DNA of 64,000 nucleotides from Paraescarpia echinospica. Its lineage: Eukaryota > Annelida > Polychaeta > Sabellida > Siboglinidae. Both the position numbers and the translations under genes were made by a program. Positions 45,655 to 56,155 of the stretch are shown piece by piece (the first letter of the stretch is position 1; every line of letters starts with the position of its first letter). The notes beneath the pieces were generated by a model. That model was not told the origin of the DNA, made no database searches, and was given only the letters and a program-made list of their open reading frames with translations. Where the stretch lies: the NCBI GenBank assembly GCA_020002185.1, contig CM034544.1, forward strand, positions 2,583,338 to 2,647,337, read 5' to 3'.

Positions 45655-46023
45655 GATTGGATATAATTCTAAAACAGCGGCATTGAGTGAACGCCACGCC
45701 TCTGGCCACAGGCCCCAAAACCATTCTACTCCACACAAAGCCCCATAACCTACTACTCCCGCAGCATCAGTGTACAGCTGAAGATAGTCACCTGTTATGA
45801 AGTCATCATCCAAGAGGAAAGATTTGCCCTTGAAATGTTGCAAAAATTCTAGCCACACTTGTAGATCAAGTTTTGCCTGCCTCGTCAAGCGGATATGATA
45901 ATGTGGCTTACATACGCCGATTGTCAAATCGGTTAAACGGCGTAAAAATTTTCTGCCAGGTTTGATTACAGAACATGTGAATCCCCAAAACCAGAGTAGC
46001 TGTTGTAACTCCTTCAGTGTCAC
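45655..46023 (-). pseudogene. RNase H region (minus copy), truncated
   Basis: Begins VTLKELQQLLWFWGFTCSVI, then LYTDAAGVVGYGALCGVEWF with the first catalytic Asp and AVLELYPI with the Glu, and is cut by the deletion before the remaining Asp blocks that are present in the plus copy. Confidence 0.85.
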
Positions 46024-46033
46024 GTTCTGTCTG

Positions 46034-47414
46034 TCAAGAAAAAGTCACTAGTAATGCCCTGGCTTTATCCAACTTATCCTCTGGAAGCCTAGCCTCTTGG
46101 TTGACAGTATCTAGAATAATTCCTAGAAAAGGGATCGAGGTGGACGGGCCAACTATTTCATCAGGTGCTAGCAGTACCCCAATTTCCTTGCAAAGGTTAA
46201 CAAATGCCATCAGATCCTGATTACACTTATCTGCTGAATCAGACACAATTATGAAATCATCGATCACGTGAATCATTGCTGTCACACCCAGTTTGACCTT
46301 TGCCACCCACTCTAGAGCCGTACTGAAACAATCAAGAAATGGCACATGAACTAGAGCAGCCCATAGGCAAAACAGCATCCATAAAATACTGCCCCCTCCA
46401 CCTAAAACCCAACATTGGCCTATCTGCTGGCGAGACTGGTATAATACGGAAAGCCGATTCGACATCTACTTTAGCCACGTACACAGGTTTTGGCGAATCT
46501 GTAATAACATCAATGGCATCCTGAATTGTGGCAAAAGTGACAGATGATATATCCTGTGGAATGTAAACATTAACAGATGAACCTTCTGGGTGTGACAAAT
46601 GGTGAATCATTGTAAATTCACCTGGGTTCTTATGGACAACACCTAGTGGGGAGATTCTGTAGTTATGACAGGATGGAGGAACGTCATAAGGCCCCAGCAC
46701 CCTGCCTAATGACAGCTCTTTCGCTATCTCCTTATCTATAACTTGTGAATATTCATCAGCAGATTTTAAACTGCATACATTGACATCAAACTGGGTTGGC
46801 AAGTCAAAACAACCTATTTTAAAACCATGTGAAAACCCATGTACAAGATACTTGCGTAGGTCGCTGTCATAACCAGTCAACCTTTCATGCAAAACTGCAG
46901 GAGAAACCGGGGAGGGCAACTTACCTCCTGACCCAGGGGGTGAACCACTGGCAGCTGGTTGTCTACCTGGGAAAAGTGTGTTACGTGAGGGCCCTGGTCT
47001 ACCTGGGGGGCCTGGTCTAACTGAGGGGTTTGTTCGAGCTGGTGGGCTTGTAACCGGAGGGCTACTGGACTGTGAGCGTTTCCCCATGGTTTGAAAGCAC
47101 CGCACAGCGGGATGGCCACTGCCGCCACACGACTGGCACTTGTGTGCAAAGTAGCAAGAGGCTTTGTCACACCACTCCCCCCGATTGTAGACAAAGCAGG
47201 GACCGACATATGTGGACTGGGCCCTACCCTTGCTTGGAAAGGGAAAACTTGCCTGGCGTCTAACTGTCTGGGACGCTTTCAACCATAACTCCCAGTTGAT
47301 GGAGTCCCAGGACCACCCCCTGAGATAACGCAGGGACCTAAATGCTTCATCATAGGTCTGCCAGTCACCCCCTTCCTCAGCAACAACTCGATTAACTCTG
47401 TACCTGGTACGGTG
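46034..47414 (-). pseudogene. Gag C-terminus/reverse transcriptase (minus copy)
   Basis: From a frame overlapping the Gag ORF by about 135 bases (47,414-47,279) it runs through a CCCH/CCHC-like zinc region (CDKASCYFAHKCQSCGGSGH), a Pro/Ser-rich linker, and RT blocks: YVAKVDVESAFRIIPVSP (catalytic Asp), FMDAVLPMGCSSSCAI, then after a +1 change IHVIDDFIIVSDS (catalytic DD) and PFLGIILDTVNQEARLPEDK. The frame changes +1 at TCT-TGA (46,337-46,332) and again at TCT-TGA (46,039-46,034). The Lys codon corresponding to the plus copy's TAG stop is intact here. Confidence 0.85.
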
Positions 47415-47974
47415 TTAGTGTTTGGCCATGGGGTCGCCCTTGCGTTGCCCTGGCAAGCCGACAGGGGTGGCACAGTTTCGTTCGCGGCCAAGGGACGTGT
47501 CACTTCTGGGATAGGACCGTGGCCGGAAGCGGCTGCCAGCTGGGCGGCGCTGCCAAAGGCGGCTGACTCAGACGTCAATGCCGGATCTGGGCGCAGCACT
47601 GTTGGGGCCGGACGCAAAGCCTGCACCATCGAGTGTATCTCATGAAGCATCTTTTCCGATGCCGCCATACGCCGCTCCATGTCCCGCTCCCACGCAGATT
47701 GTGGTCCGACTGGCCCGAGTGTGCCATTTACCACTGCCTGCAGATCGGCAGCGTCCTCGAAGTTCCCATGGACCGAACACTGCAATGGAGGCGTGCCCAA
47801 CGCGTCGAGTGGTGGCGGGTAGGCGAGCAAGACGGGCGGTGGCGGCACGCCCCCCGAAACAGGCGGTGGCGGGGCGGCCAACGGGACAGCTGTGGCAGCC
47901 GTTCGCGAACGTGTCTGCCGAGTCAGCGATGCCCGACGCGCCGGTCGACCACGTCCACGTGTAGCTCGAGGCAC
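47279..47974 (-). CDS. Ngaro Gag-like ORF (minus copy)
   Basis: ATG at 47,974 opens a 231-residue frame: an Arg-rich start (RATRGRGRPARRASLTRQ), a Pro-rich stretch (PPPPVSGGVPPPPVLLAYPP), then ERDMERRMAASEKMLHEIHS, likely coiled-coil. It has no hit I can name beyond position and composition typical of Gag in DIRS-like elements. It ends at a TGA (47,281-47,279) while the downstream Gag/zinc-finger frame overlaps it in -1. A 3' splice-like TTGATTTGTAG precedes the ATG. Confidence 0.7.
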   Translation of the reverse strand: MPRATRGRGRPARRASLTRQTRSRTAATAVPLAAPPPPVSGGVPPPPVLLAYPPPLDALGTPPLQCSVHGNFEDAADLQAVVNGTLGPVGPQSAWERDMERRMAASEKMLHEIHSMVQALRPAPTVLRPDPALTSESAAFGSAAQLAAASGHGPIPEVTRPLAANETVPPLSACQGNARATPWPNTNTVPGTELIELLLRKGVTGRPMMKHLGPCVISGGGPGTPSTGSYG

Positions 47975-48109
47975 TCTACAAATCAAATAACACCGCAGAC
48001 AATCTCACAGTAGATAGAACAAGAAACGTTAGATATAGTGAATCTGATTAATGTAGACAAACACTGTCCGCAACAACGCTATCCACCCCAAACCGGAGCA
48101 TTTTCAATA

Positions 48110-49145
48110 TACCACAAAGTTACTTGTGCCACCAACCAATGTAAATTGTCAGACAAACTGCCAGTATACATACACTGCATAAGTAGATGGGTATACTTGT
48201 TGAAAACATTATGACACAATGGTTCATACACAATATAATAATCGCCTGTGGCCCTCCCACATGTATAAACATGACAACTGTCTAGCATAAAATTTACCAG
48301 CATAACTGACAAAACCTCGTCCATGTCTTGTCTGTAAGAGTCTACATAGAAGTTAGAATAGTTGCCTGTGGCCTTCCCACAAAAACGTGCATAAACACGA
48401 CAACTGTATAGCATAAAGTCTACTGGCATAACCAACAAAACTGTCATGTCTCATCCGTAAAAGTCTAAACACAATGTAGAATAGTTGCTCGTGGCCGTCA
48501 TAACTAACAAAAATCCATCCACTCTTGGTATGTAAGTCTACACACAATTTAGAATAGTTGCCGGTGGCCCTCCCACCAAAACGTATATAAATACGACAAC
48601 TGTATAGCATAAAGTTTACCGGCCTAACAAACAGATATCCTTCCAGGATATGTCAGTCAGAGTCTACACACAATTTAGAATAGTTGCCTGTGGCCCTTCC
48701 ACAAAAACGTGCCTAAGCACGACAACTGTATAGCATAAAGTTGACCGGCTAACAAAATCCCAGCCATGTCATGCCTGTAAGAGTCAACACACAAATTTAG
48801 AATAGTTGCCTGTGGCCCTCCCTCCGTAAAAGTCTAAACACAATGTAGAATAGTACCTCGTGGCCGTCATAACTAACAAAAATCCATCCACTCTTGGTAT
48901 GTAAGTCTACACACAATTTAGAATAGTTGCCGGTGGCCCTCCCACCAAAACGAATATAAATACGACAACTGTATAGCATAAAGTTTACCGGCCTAACAAA
49001 CAGATATCCTTCCAGGATATGTCAGTCAGAGTCTACACACAATTTAGAATAGTTGCCTGTGGCCCTTCCACAAAAACGTGTATAAACACGACAACTGTAT
49101 AGCATAAAGTTGAACAGCTAACAAAAGTCCTGCCATGTAATGCCT
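48110..49145 (-). repeat. ~123-bp tandem repeats inside Ngaro (minus copy)
   Basis: Units contain ACAGTTGTCGTGTTTATACA, GGGCCACAGGCAACTATTCT and TGTAGACTCTTACAG. The minus copy is about 247 bp longer than the plus copy between the SGNH and Gag ORFs, equal to two units. Confidence 0.85.
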
Positions 49146-49334
49146 GTAAGCATTCAATGTTGACATATTATCGCTCAAAAACAACAGAATTTATCCCCGC
49201 GGTTATACCAGATCTACAAGTACTCATTGCGTAAAAACTCAACCGAAAATGTGCATCCGAATGCCATGACAATGCACCACGCCATCCTCGATGTTGGACA
49301 TTAACATTTTTACTCGATGACGCGCCCCGTGAAA

Positions 49335-49937
49335 TTAACCAAATATTGCTCCCACTGCGTGAATAATGGCACCCCGCATACTACGGTAAAACCTATAATT
49401 CCCAATGTCTGAGAAATGGACTCCGTCCCTGCGGAAAACAGGCCGAATACTGTTCCACAGGCGTTTATGCCGCCAGAAAGAAATTCCGTCAGTGTTGGAA
49501 CAAAACGCATCAAGGTACTGATTGATCTGGACAACCCGCTCCGCTCCTACCGCGTAACTCGAGTTCCGCCATCTTTGCCGACGACAAACCTGACACACAA
49601 CAACGCGGCGTACGCCCGTACCGAGCAATCTCACAACGAGACGTTGGATGTCAATCGCAACCATGATTGGGTTCGGGTAAGATCTCCCATCGAGATCATT
49701 ACCACCCAAGTGGATCACGATGACATCCGCCCGACACGAAATTATCCGCGCCATCATGGCCGGCGCCAGGAACGTCTCCAGGGTCGCCCCACGATGACCT
49801 AGAAACTGGACATCGCACGGGCGGCCCTGAACTTCGAATCCGGCAAACAGATCTGCCGATTCTACGAACGTACGCAGCCATGAAACATGACTATGACCGA
49901 TACACAGAACAGAAATCGGGGAACACGCCGACGACAT
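49335..49937 (-). CDS. Ngaro SGNH/GDSL-like hydrolase (minus copy), intact
   Basis: A 200-residue intact frame. SGNH blocks are visible: VLCIGHSHVSWLRTF near residue 10-25 (nucleophile Ser in GHS), GHRGATLETF near 50, VIVIHLGGNDLDG near 75-88 (Asn block) and RDGVHFSDIGNYRFY near 170-185 (D-x-x-H). SGNH enzymes hydrolyse esters, and such ORFs have been described in some Ngaro-type retrotransposons. The role in the element is unknown. It differs from the plus copy by about six residues (for example F/S before LGHR, S/P in HFSDIG). Confidence 0.85.
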   Translation of the reverse strand: MSSACSPISVLCIGHSHVSWLRTFVESADLFAGFEVQGRPCDVQFLGHRGATLETFLAPAMMARIISCRADVIVIHLGGNDLDGRSYPNPIMVAIDIQRLVVRLLGTGVRRVVVCQVCRRQRWRNSSYAVGAERVVQINQYLDAFCSNTDGISFWRHKRLWNSIRPVFRRDGVHFSDIGNYRFYRSMRGAIIHAVGAIFG

Positions 49938-50151
49938 GATAGGGCCGACGACGAATTCAAACTACGAGATGACAAAATGGCGGAACCCGAATCGTGATAA
50001 TTAAACGCAAATCAAATATAATGAAAATACTCAGCTCAATCCAGCTGAGAGACGTCCAAATCACCCCGATGCAGCGACGAATCGTAGCTGAACGAACGGA
50101 CGAGAAGAAACAGATGATCGTGCAAAATATAAGAACCAACACAAACTCGTA

Positions 50152-50387
50152 TCAAATTAGACAAACGTCTGCCCCTTTATGCTTTCGCAAACGGAGTGCG
50201 GGATCAGCTTAGGATTCTCCCGAGGTACGCGCGCCAGTGCGCGCTGATTGGTTGATTTGATTCTCCCCACGGGAGTAATTAACACGTCCTTGCATAAATT
50301 AGCCTCCTCTAATGGGAGGCCTCCGTGTGCTGTTGTCTTGCACAAAGTCCAGTATGCAAATCGGCTGTGCCAGATGTGCACACCATC
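50152..50387 (-). repeat. Ngaro minus copy: A1 terminal repeat
   Basis: 236 bp. The element strand starts GATGGTGTGCACATCTGGCA. It includes short hairpins GCCTCC..GGAGGC and GCGCGC-ACTG-GCGCGC. Confidence 0.9.
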
Positions 50388-53293
50388 ATTATTATTGAAG
50401 TAATAACAGCAATAATATCACAATTGGGATATTGTCAGTACTATTGTGATAGTATAACCATAACTATATTATTATTGAAGTAATAACAGCAATAATATCA
50501 CAATTGGGATATTGTCATTACTATTGTGAGAGTATAACCATAACTATATTATTATTGAAGTAATAACAGCAATACTATAACAATTGGGATATTGTCATTA
50601 CTATAGTGATAGTATAACCATAACTATATTATTATTGAAGTAATAACAGCAATAATATCACAATTGGGATATTGTCATTACTATTGTGATAGTATAACAA
50701 TAACTATATTATTATTGAAGTAAAAACAGCAATAATATCACAATTGGGATATTGTCATTACTATTGTGATAGTATAACCATAACTATATTATTATTGAAG
50801 TAATAACAGCAATAATATCACAATTGGGATATTGTCATTACTATTGTGATAGTATAACCATAACTATATTATTATTGAAGTAATAACAGCAATACTATCA
50901 CAATTGGGATATTGTCATTACTATTGTGATAGGATAACCATAACTATATTATTATTGAAGTAATAACAGCAATAATATCACAATTGGGATATTGTCATTA
51001 CTATTGTGATAGTATAACCATAACTATATTATTATTGAAGTAATAACAGCAATAATAACACAATTGGGATATTGCCATTACTATTGTGATAGTGTAACCA
51101 TAACAATATTATTATTGAAGTAATAACATCAATAATATCACAATTGGGATATTGTCATTACTATTGTGATAGTATAACCATAACTATATTATTATTGAAG
51201 TAATGACAGCAATAATATCGCAATTGTGATATTGTCATTACTATTGTGATGGTATAACCATAACTGTATTATTATTGAAGTAATAACAGCAATACTATCA
51301 CAAGTGGGATATTGTCAATACTATTGTGATAGTGTAACCAAAACTATATTATTATTGAAATAATAACAGCAATACTATCACAATTGGGATATTGTCATTA
51401 CTATTGTGATAGTATAACCATAACAATATTATTATTGAAGTAATAACAGCAATGCTATCACAATTGGGATATTGTCATTACTATTGTTATAGTATAACCA
51501 TAACTATATTATTATTGAAATAATAACAGCAATAATATCACAATTGGGATATTGTCATTACTATTGTGATAGTGTAACCATAACTATATTATTATTGAAA
51601 TAATAACAGCAATAATATCACAATTGGTATATTGTCATTACTATTGTGATAATATAACCATAACTATATTGTTATTGAAGTAATAACAGCAATAATATCA
51701 CAATTTGGATATTGCCATAACTATTGTGATAGTATAACCATAACTATATTATTATTGAAGTAATAACAGCAATACTATCACAATTGGGATATTGTCATTA
51801 CTACTGTGATGTATAACCATAACTATATTATTATTGAAGTAATAACAGAAATACTATCACAATTGGGATATTGTCATTACTATTGTTATAGTATAACCAT
51901 AACTATATTATTATTGAAATAATAACAGCAATAATATCACAATTGGGATATTGTCATTACTATTGTGATAGTGTAACCATAACTATATTATTATTGAAAT
52001 AATAACAGCAATAATATCACAATTGGTATATTGTCATTACTATTGTGATAATATAACCATAACTATATTGTTATTGAAGTAATAACAGCAATAATCTCAC
52101 AATTTGGATATTGTCATTACTATTGTGATAGTATAACCATAACTATATTATTATTGAAGTAATAACAGCAATACTATCACAATTGGGATATAGTCATTAC
52201 TACTGTGATGTATAACCATAACTATATTATTATTGAAGTAATAACAGCAATACTATCACAATTGGGATATTGTCATTACTATTGTTATAGTATAACCATA
52301 ACTATAATATTATTGAAATAATAACAGCAATAATATCACAATTGGGATATTGTCATTACTATTGTGATAGTGTAACCATAACTATATTATTATTGAAATA
52401 ATAACAGCAATAATATCACAATTGGGATATTGTCATTACTATTGTGATAGTATAACCATAACTATATTATTATTGAAGTAATAACAGCAATAATATCGCA
52501 ATTGTGATATTGTCATTACTATTGTGATAGTATAACCATAACTATATTATTATTGAAGTAATAACAGCAATACTATGACAAGTGGGATATTGTCATTACT
52601 ATTGTGATAGTGTTACCAAAACTATATTATTATTGAAATAATAACAGCAATACTATCACAATTGGGATATTGTCATTACTATTGTGATAGTATAACCATA
52701 ACAATATTATTATTGAAGTAATAACAGCAATACTATCACAATTGGGATATTGTCATTACTATTGTTATAGTATAACCATAAATATATTATTATTGAAATA
52801 ATAACAGCAATAATATCACAATTGGGATATTGTCATTACTATTGTGATAGTGTAACCATAACTATATTATTATTGAAATAATAACAGCAATAATATCACA
52901 ATTGGTATATTGTCATTACTATTGTGATAATATAACCATAACTATATGGTTATTGAAGTAATAACAGCAATAATATCACAATTTGGATATTGTCATTACT
53001 ATTGTGATAGTATAACCATAACTATATTATTATTGAAGTAATAACAGCAATACTATCACAATTGGGATATTGTCATTACTACTGTGATGTATAACCATAA
53101 CTATATTATTATTGAAGTAATAACAGAAATACTATCACAATTGGGATATTGTCATTACTATTGTTATAGTATAACCATAACTATATTATTATTGAAATAA
53201 TAACAGCAATAATATCACAATTGGGATATTGTCATTACTATTGTGATAGTGTAACCATAACTATATTACTATTGAAATAATAACAGCAATAAT
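50388..53293. repeat. 80-bp AT-rich satellite, middle block (~36 units)
   Basis: The monomer reads TAACTATATTATTATTGAAG, TAATAACAGCAATAATATCA, CAATTGGGATATTGTCATTA, CTATTGTGATAGTATAACCA. A 79-bp variant (CTACTGTGATGTATAACC) and markers such as GTTATAGT recur about every 400 bp, indicating higher-order units of about five monomers. The monomer has internal dyads (ATATCACAAT/ATTGTGATA, TTATTATTGAAGTAATAA). Confidence 0.97.
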
Positions 53294-53529
53294 GATGGTG
53301 TGCACATCTGGCACAGCCGATTTGCATACTGGACTTTGTGCAAGACAACAGCACACGGAGGCCTCCCATTAGAGGAGGCTAATTTATGCAAGGACGTGTT
53401 AATTACTCCCGTGGGGAGAATCAAATCACCCAATCAGCGCGCACTGGCGCGCGTACCTCGGGAGAATCCTAAGCTGATCCCAAACTCCGTTTACGAAAGC
53501 ATAAAGGGGCAGACGTTTGTCTAATTTGA
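53294..53529 (+). repeat. Ngaro plus copy: A1 terminal repeat
   Basis: 236 bp, GATGGTGTGCAC...GTCTAATTTGA. It differs from A2 at about six positions. A 74-codon frame inside it recurs in every A repeat and is not considered a gene. Confidence 0.92.
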
Positions 53530-53743
53530 TACGAGTTTGTATTGGTTCTTATATTTTGCACGATCATCTGTTTCTTCTCGTCCGTTCGTTCAGCTACGAT
53601 TCGTCGCTGCATCGGGGTGATTTGGACGTCTCTCAGCTGGATTGAGCTGAGTATTTTCGTTATATTTGATTTGCGTTTAATTATCACGATTCGGGTTCCG
53701 CCATTTTGTCATCTCGTAGTTTGAATTCGTCGTCGGCCCTATC

Positions 53744-54346
53744 ATGTCGTCGGCGTGTTCCCCGATTTCTGTTCTGTGTATCGGTCATAGTCATGTTTCA
53801 TGGCTGCGTACGTTCGTAGAATCGGCAGATCTGTTTGCCGGATTCGAAGTTCAGGGCCGCCCGTGCGATGTCCAGTCTCTAGGTCATCGTGGGGCGACCC
53901 TGGAGACGTTCCTGGCGCCGGACATGATGGCGCGGATAGTTTCTTGTCGGGCGGATGTCATCGTGATCCACTTGGGTGGTAATGATCTCGATGGGAGATC
54001 TTACCCGAACCCAAACATGGTTGCGATTGACATCCAACGTCTCGCTGTGAGATTGCTCGGTACGGGCGTACGCCGCGTTGTTGTGTGTCAGGTTTGTCGT
54101 CGGCAAAGATGGCGGAACTCGAGTTACGCGGTAGGAGCGGAGCGGGTTGTCCAGATCAATCAGTACCTTGATGCGTTTTGTTCCAACACTGACGGAATTT
54201 CTTTCTGGCGGCATAAACGCCTGTGGAACAGTATTCGGCCTGTTTTCCGCAGGGACGGAGTCCATTTCCCAGACATTGGGAATTATAGGTTTTACCGTAG
54301 TATGCGGGGTGCCATTATTCACGCAGTGGGAGCAATATTTGGTTAA
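53744..54346 (+). CDS. Ngaro SGNH/GDSL-like hydrolase (plus copy), intact
   Basis: 200 residues from ATG at 53,744. It carries GHSHVSW (Ser block), GHRGATLETF (Gly block), HLGGNDLDG (Asn block) and DGVHFPDIGN (Asp/His block), the four SGNH signatures in order. It has no signal peptide. It is the only complete ORF that both copies retain. A frame of the same length (60 codons) beginning at 53,800 is an overlap shadow. The likely activity is esterase/lipase-like; substrate and purpose in transposition are unknown. Confidence 0.87.
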   Translation: MSSACSPISVLCIGHSHVSWLRTFVESADLFAGFEVQGRPCDVQSLGHRGATLETFLAPDMMARIVSCRADVIVIHLGGNDLDGRSYPNPNMVAIDIQRLAVRLLGTGVRRVVVCQVCRRQRWRNSSYAVGAERVVQINQYLDAFCSNTDGISFWRHKRLWNSIRPVFRRDGVHFPDIGNYRFYRSMRGAIIHAVGAIFG

Positions 54347-54534
54347 TTTCACGGGGCGCGTCATCGAGTAAAAATGTTAATGTCCAACATCGAGGATGGC
54401 GTGGTGCATTGTCATGGCATTCGGATGCACATTTTCGGTTGAGTTTTTACGCAATGAGTACTTGTAGATCTGGTATAACAGCGGGAATAAATTCTGTTGT
54501 TTTTGAGCGATAATATGTCAACATTGAATACTTA

Positions 54535-55205
54535 CAGGCATTACATGGCAGGACTTTTGTTAGCTGTTCAACTTTATGCTATACAGTTGTCGTGTTTATA
54601 CACGTTTATGTGGGAGGGCCACAGGCAACTATTCTAAATTTGTGTGTTGACTCTTACAGGCATGACATGGCAGGGATTTTGTTAGCCGGTCAACTTTATG
54701 CTATACAGTTGTCGTGTTTAGGCACGTTTTTGTGGAAGGGCCACAGGCAACTATTCTAAATTGTGTGTAGACTCTGACTGACATATCCTGGAAGGATATC
54801 TGTTTGTTAGGCCGGTAAACTTTATGCTATCCAGTTGTCGTATTTATATACGTTTTGGTGGGAGGGCCACCGGCAACTATTCTAAATTGTGTGTAGACTT
54901 ACATACCAAGAGTGGATGGATTTTTGTTAGTTATGACGGCCACGAGCAACTATTCTACATTGTGTTTAGACTTTTACGGATGAGACATGACAGTTTTGTT
55001 GGTTATGCCAGTAGACTTTATGCTATACAGTTGTCGTGTTTATGCACGTTTTTGTGGGAAGGCCACAGGCAACTATTCTAACTTCTATGTAGACTCTTAC
55101 AGACAAGACATGGACGAGGTTTTGTCAGTTATGCTGGTAAATTTTATGCTAGACAGTTGTCATGTTTATACATGTGGGAGGGCCACAGGCGATTATTATA
55201 TTGTG
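54535..55205 (+). repeat. ~123-bp tandem repeats inside Ngaro (plus copy)
   Basis: About five diverged units containing ACAGTTGTCGTGTTTATACA and GGCCACAGGCAACTATTCTA. The ORFs at 54,824-55,355 are translations of these units and lack domains. Confidence 0.85.
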
Positions 55206-55459
55206 TATGAACCATTGTGTCATAATGTTTTCAACAAGTATACCCATCTACTTATGCAGTGTATGTATACTGGCAGTTTGTCTGACAATTTACATTGGTT
55301 GGTGGCACAAGTAACTTTGTGGTATATTGAAAATGCTCCGGTTTGGGGTGGATAGCGTTGTTGCGGACAGTGTTTGTCTACATTAATCAGATTCACTATA
55401 TCTAACGTTTCTTGTTCTATCTACTGTGAGATTGTCTGCGGTGTTATTTGATTTGTAGA

Positions 55460-56155
55460 ATGCCTCGAGCTCCACGTGGACGTGGTCGACCGGCGCGTCG
55501 GGCATCGCTGACTCGGCAGACACGTTCGCGAACGGCTGCCACAGCTGTCCCGTTGGCCGCCCCGCCACCGTCTGTTTCGGGGGGCATGCCGCCACCGCCC
55601 GTCTTGCTCGCCTACCCGCCACCGCCCGTCGCGTTGGGCACGCCTCCATTGCAGTGTTCGGTCCATGAGAACTTCGAGGACGCTGCCGATCTGCAGGCAG
55701 TGGTAAATGGCACACTCGGGCCAGTCGGACCACAATCTGCGTGGGAGCGGGACATGGAGCGGCGGATGGCGGCATCGGAAAAGATGCTTCATGAGATACA
55801 CTCGATGGTGCAGGCTTTGCGTCCGGCCCCAACAGTGCTGCGCCCAGATCCGGCATTGACGTCTGAGTCAGCCGCCTTTGGCAGCGCCGCCCAGCTGGCA
55901 GCCGCTTCCGGCCACGGTCCTATCCCAGAAGTGACACGTCCCTTGGCCGCGAACGAAACTGTGCCACCCCTGTCGGCTTGCCAGGGCAACGCAAGGGCGA
56001 CCCCATGGCCAAACACTAACACCGTACCAGGTACAGAGTTAATCGAGTTGTTGCTGAGGAAGGGGGTGACTGGCAGACCTATGATGAAGCATTTAGGTCC
56101 ATGCGTTATCTCAGGGGGTGGTCCTGGGACTCCATCAACTGGGAGTTATGGTTGA
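55460..56155 (+). CDS. Ngaro Gag-like ORF (plus copy)
   Basis: ATG at 55,460 (PRAPRGRGRPARRASL) opens 231 residues: a basic N-terminus, a Pro-rich region with PPPPVLLAYPPPPVALG, then a charged helix (ERDMERRMAASEKMLHEI) and an Ala/Pro-rich tail. The ATG is chosen because the upstream codons follow only a TTG. The ORF ends at TGA 56,153 and overlaps in -1 with the next frame (open from 56,020: WQTYDEAFRSMRYLRGWSWD). Nucleic-acid binding and particle formation are inferred from position only. Confidence 0.7.
   Translation: MPRAPRGRGRPARRASLTRQTRSRTAATAVPLAAPPPSVSGGMPPPPVLLAYPPPPVALGTPPLQCSVHENFEDAADLQAVVNGTLGPVGPQSAWERDMERRMAASEKMLHEIHSMVQALRPAPTVLRPDPALTSESAAFGSAAQLAAASGHGPIPEVTRPLAANETVPPLSACQGNARATPWPNTNTVPGTELIELLLRKGVTGRPMMKHLGPCVISGGGPGTPSTGSYG

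Larger units (their letters stand above)
43897..50387 (-). mobile_element. Ngaro/DIRS-type tyrosine-recombinase retrotransposon, minus copy (defective)
   Basis: A 6,491-bp element in satellite DNA. On its own strand it reads A1 (50,387-50,152), SGNH hydrolase, tandem repeats, Gag, RT/RNase H, tyrosine recombinase, B1 (45,203-44,780), A2 (44,779-44,544), 223 bp, B2 (44,320-43,897). Split direct repeats plus RT and a tyrosine recombinase define the Ngaro-type layout. Joining the flanks (AACTAT + ATTATTATTGAAG) rebuilds the satellite with no duplication. A 738-bp deletion at 45,654/45,655 (relative to the plus copy's 57,781-58,518) removes the end of RNase H and the start of the recombinase. It shares older frame changes with the plus copy. 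Confidence 0.93.

Noticed and set aside
50157..50381. 74-codon ORF repeated in every A repeat
   Set aside because: It falls within a non-coding terminal repeat with hairpins; its conservation follows from the repeat itself.
55383..56022. Minus-strand ORFs opposite the Gag gene (up to 157 codons)
   Set aside because: GC-rich antisense shadows of the Gag frame; the same occurs opposite the other copy at 47,412-48,013.
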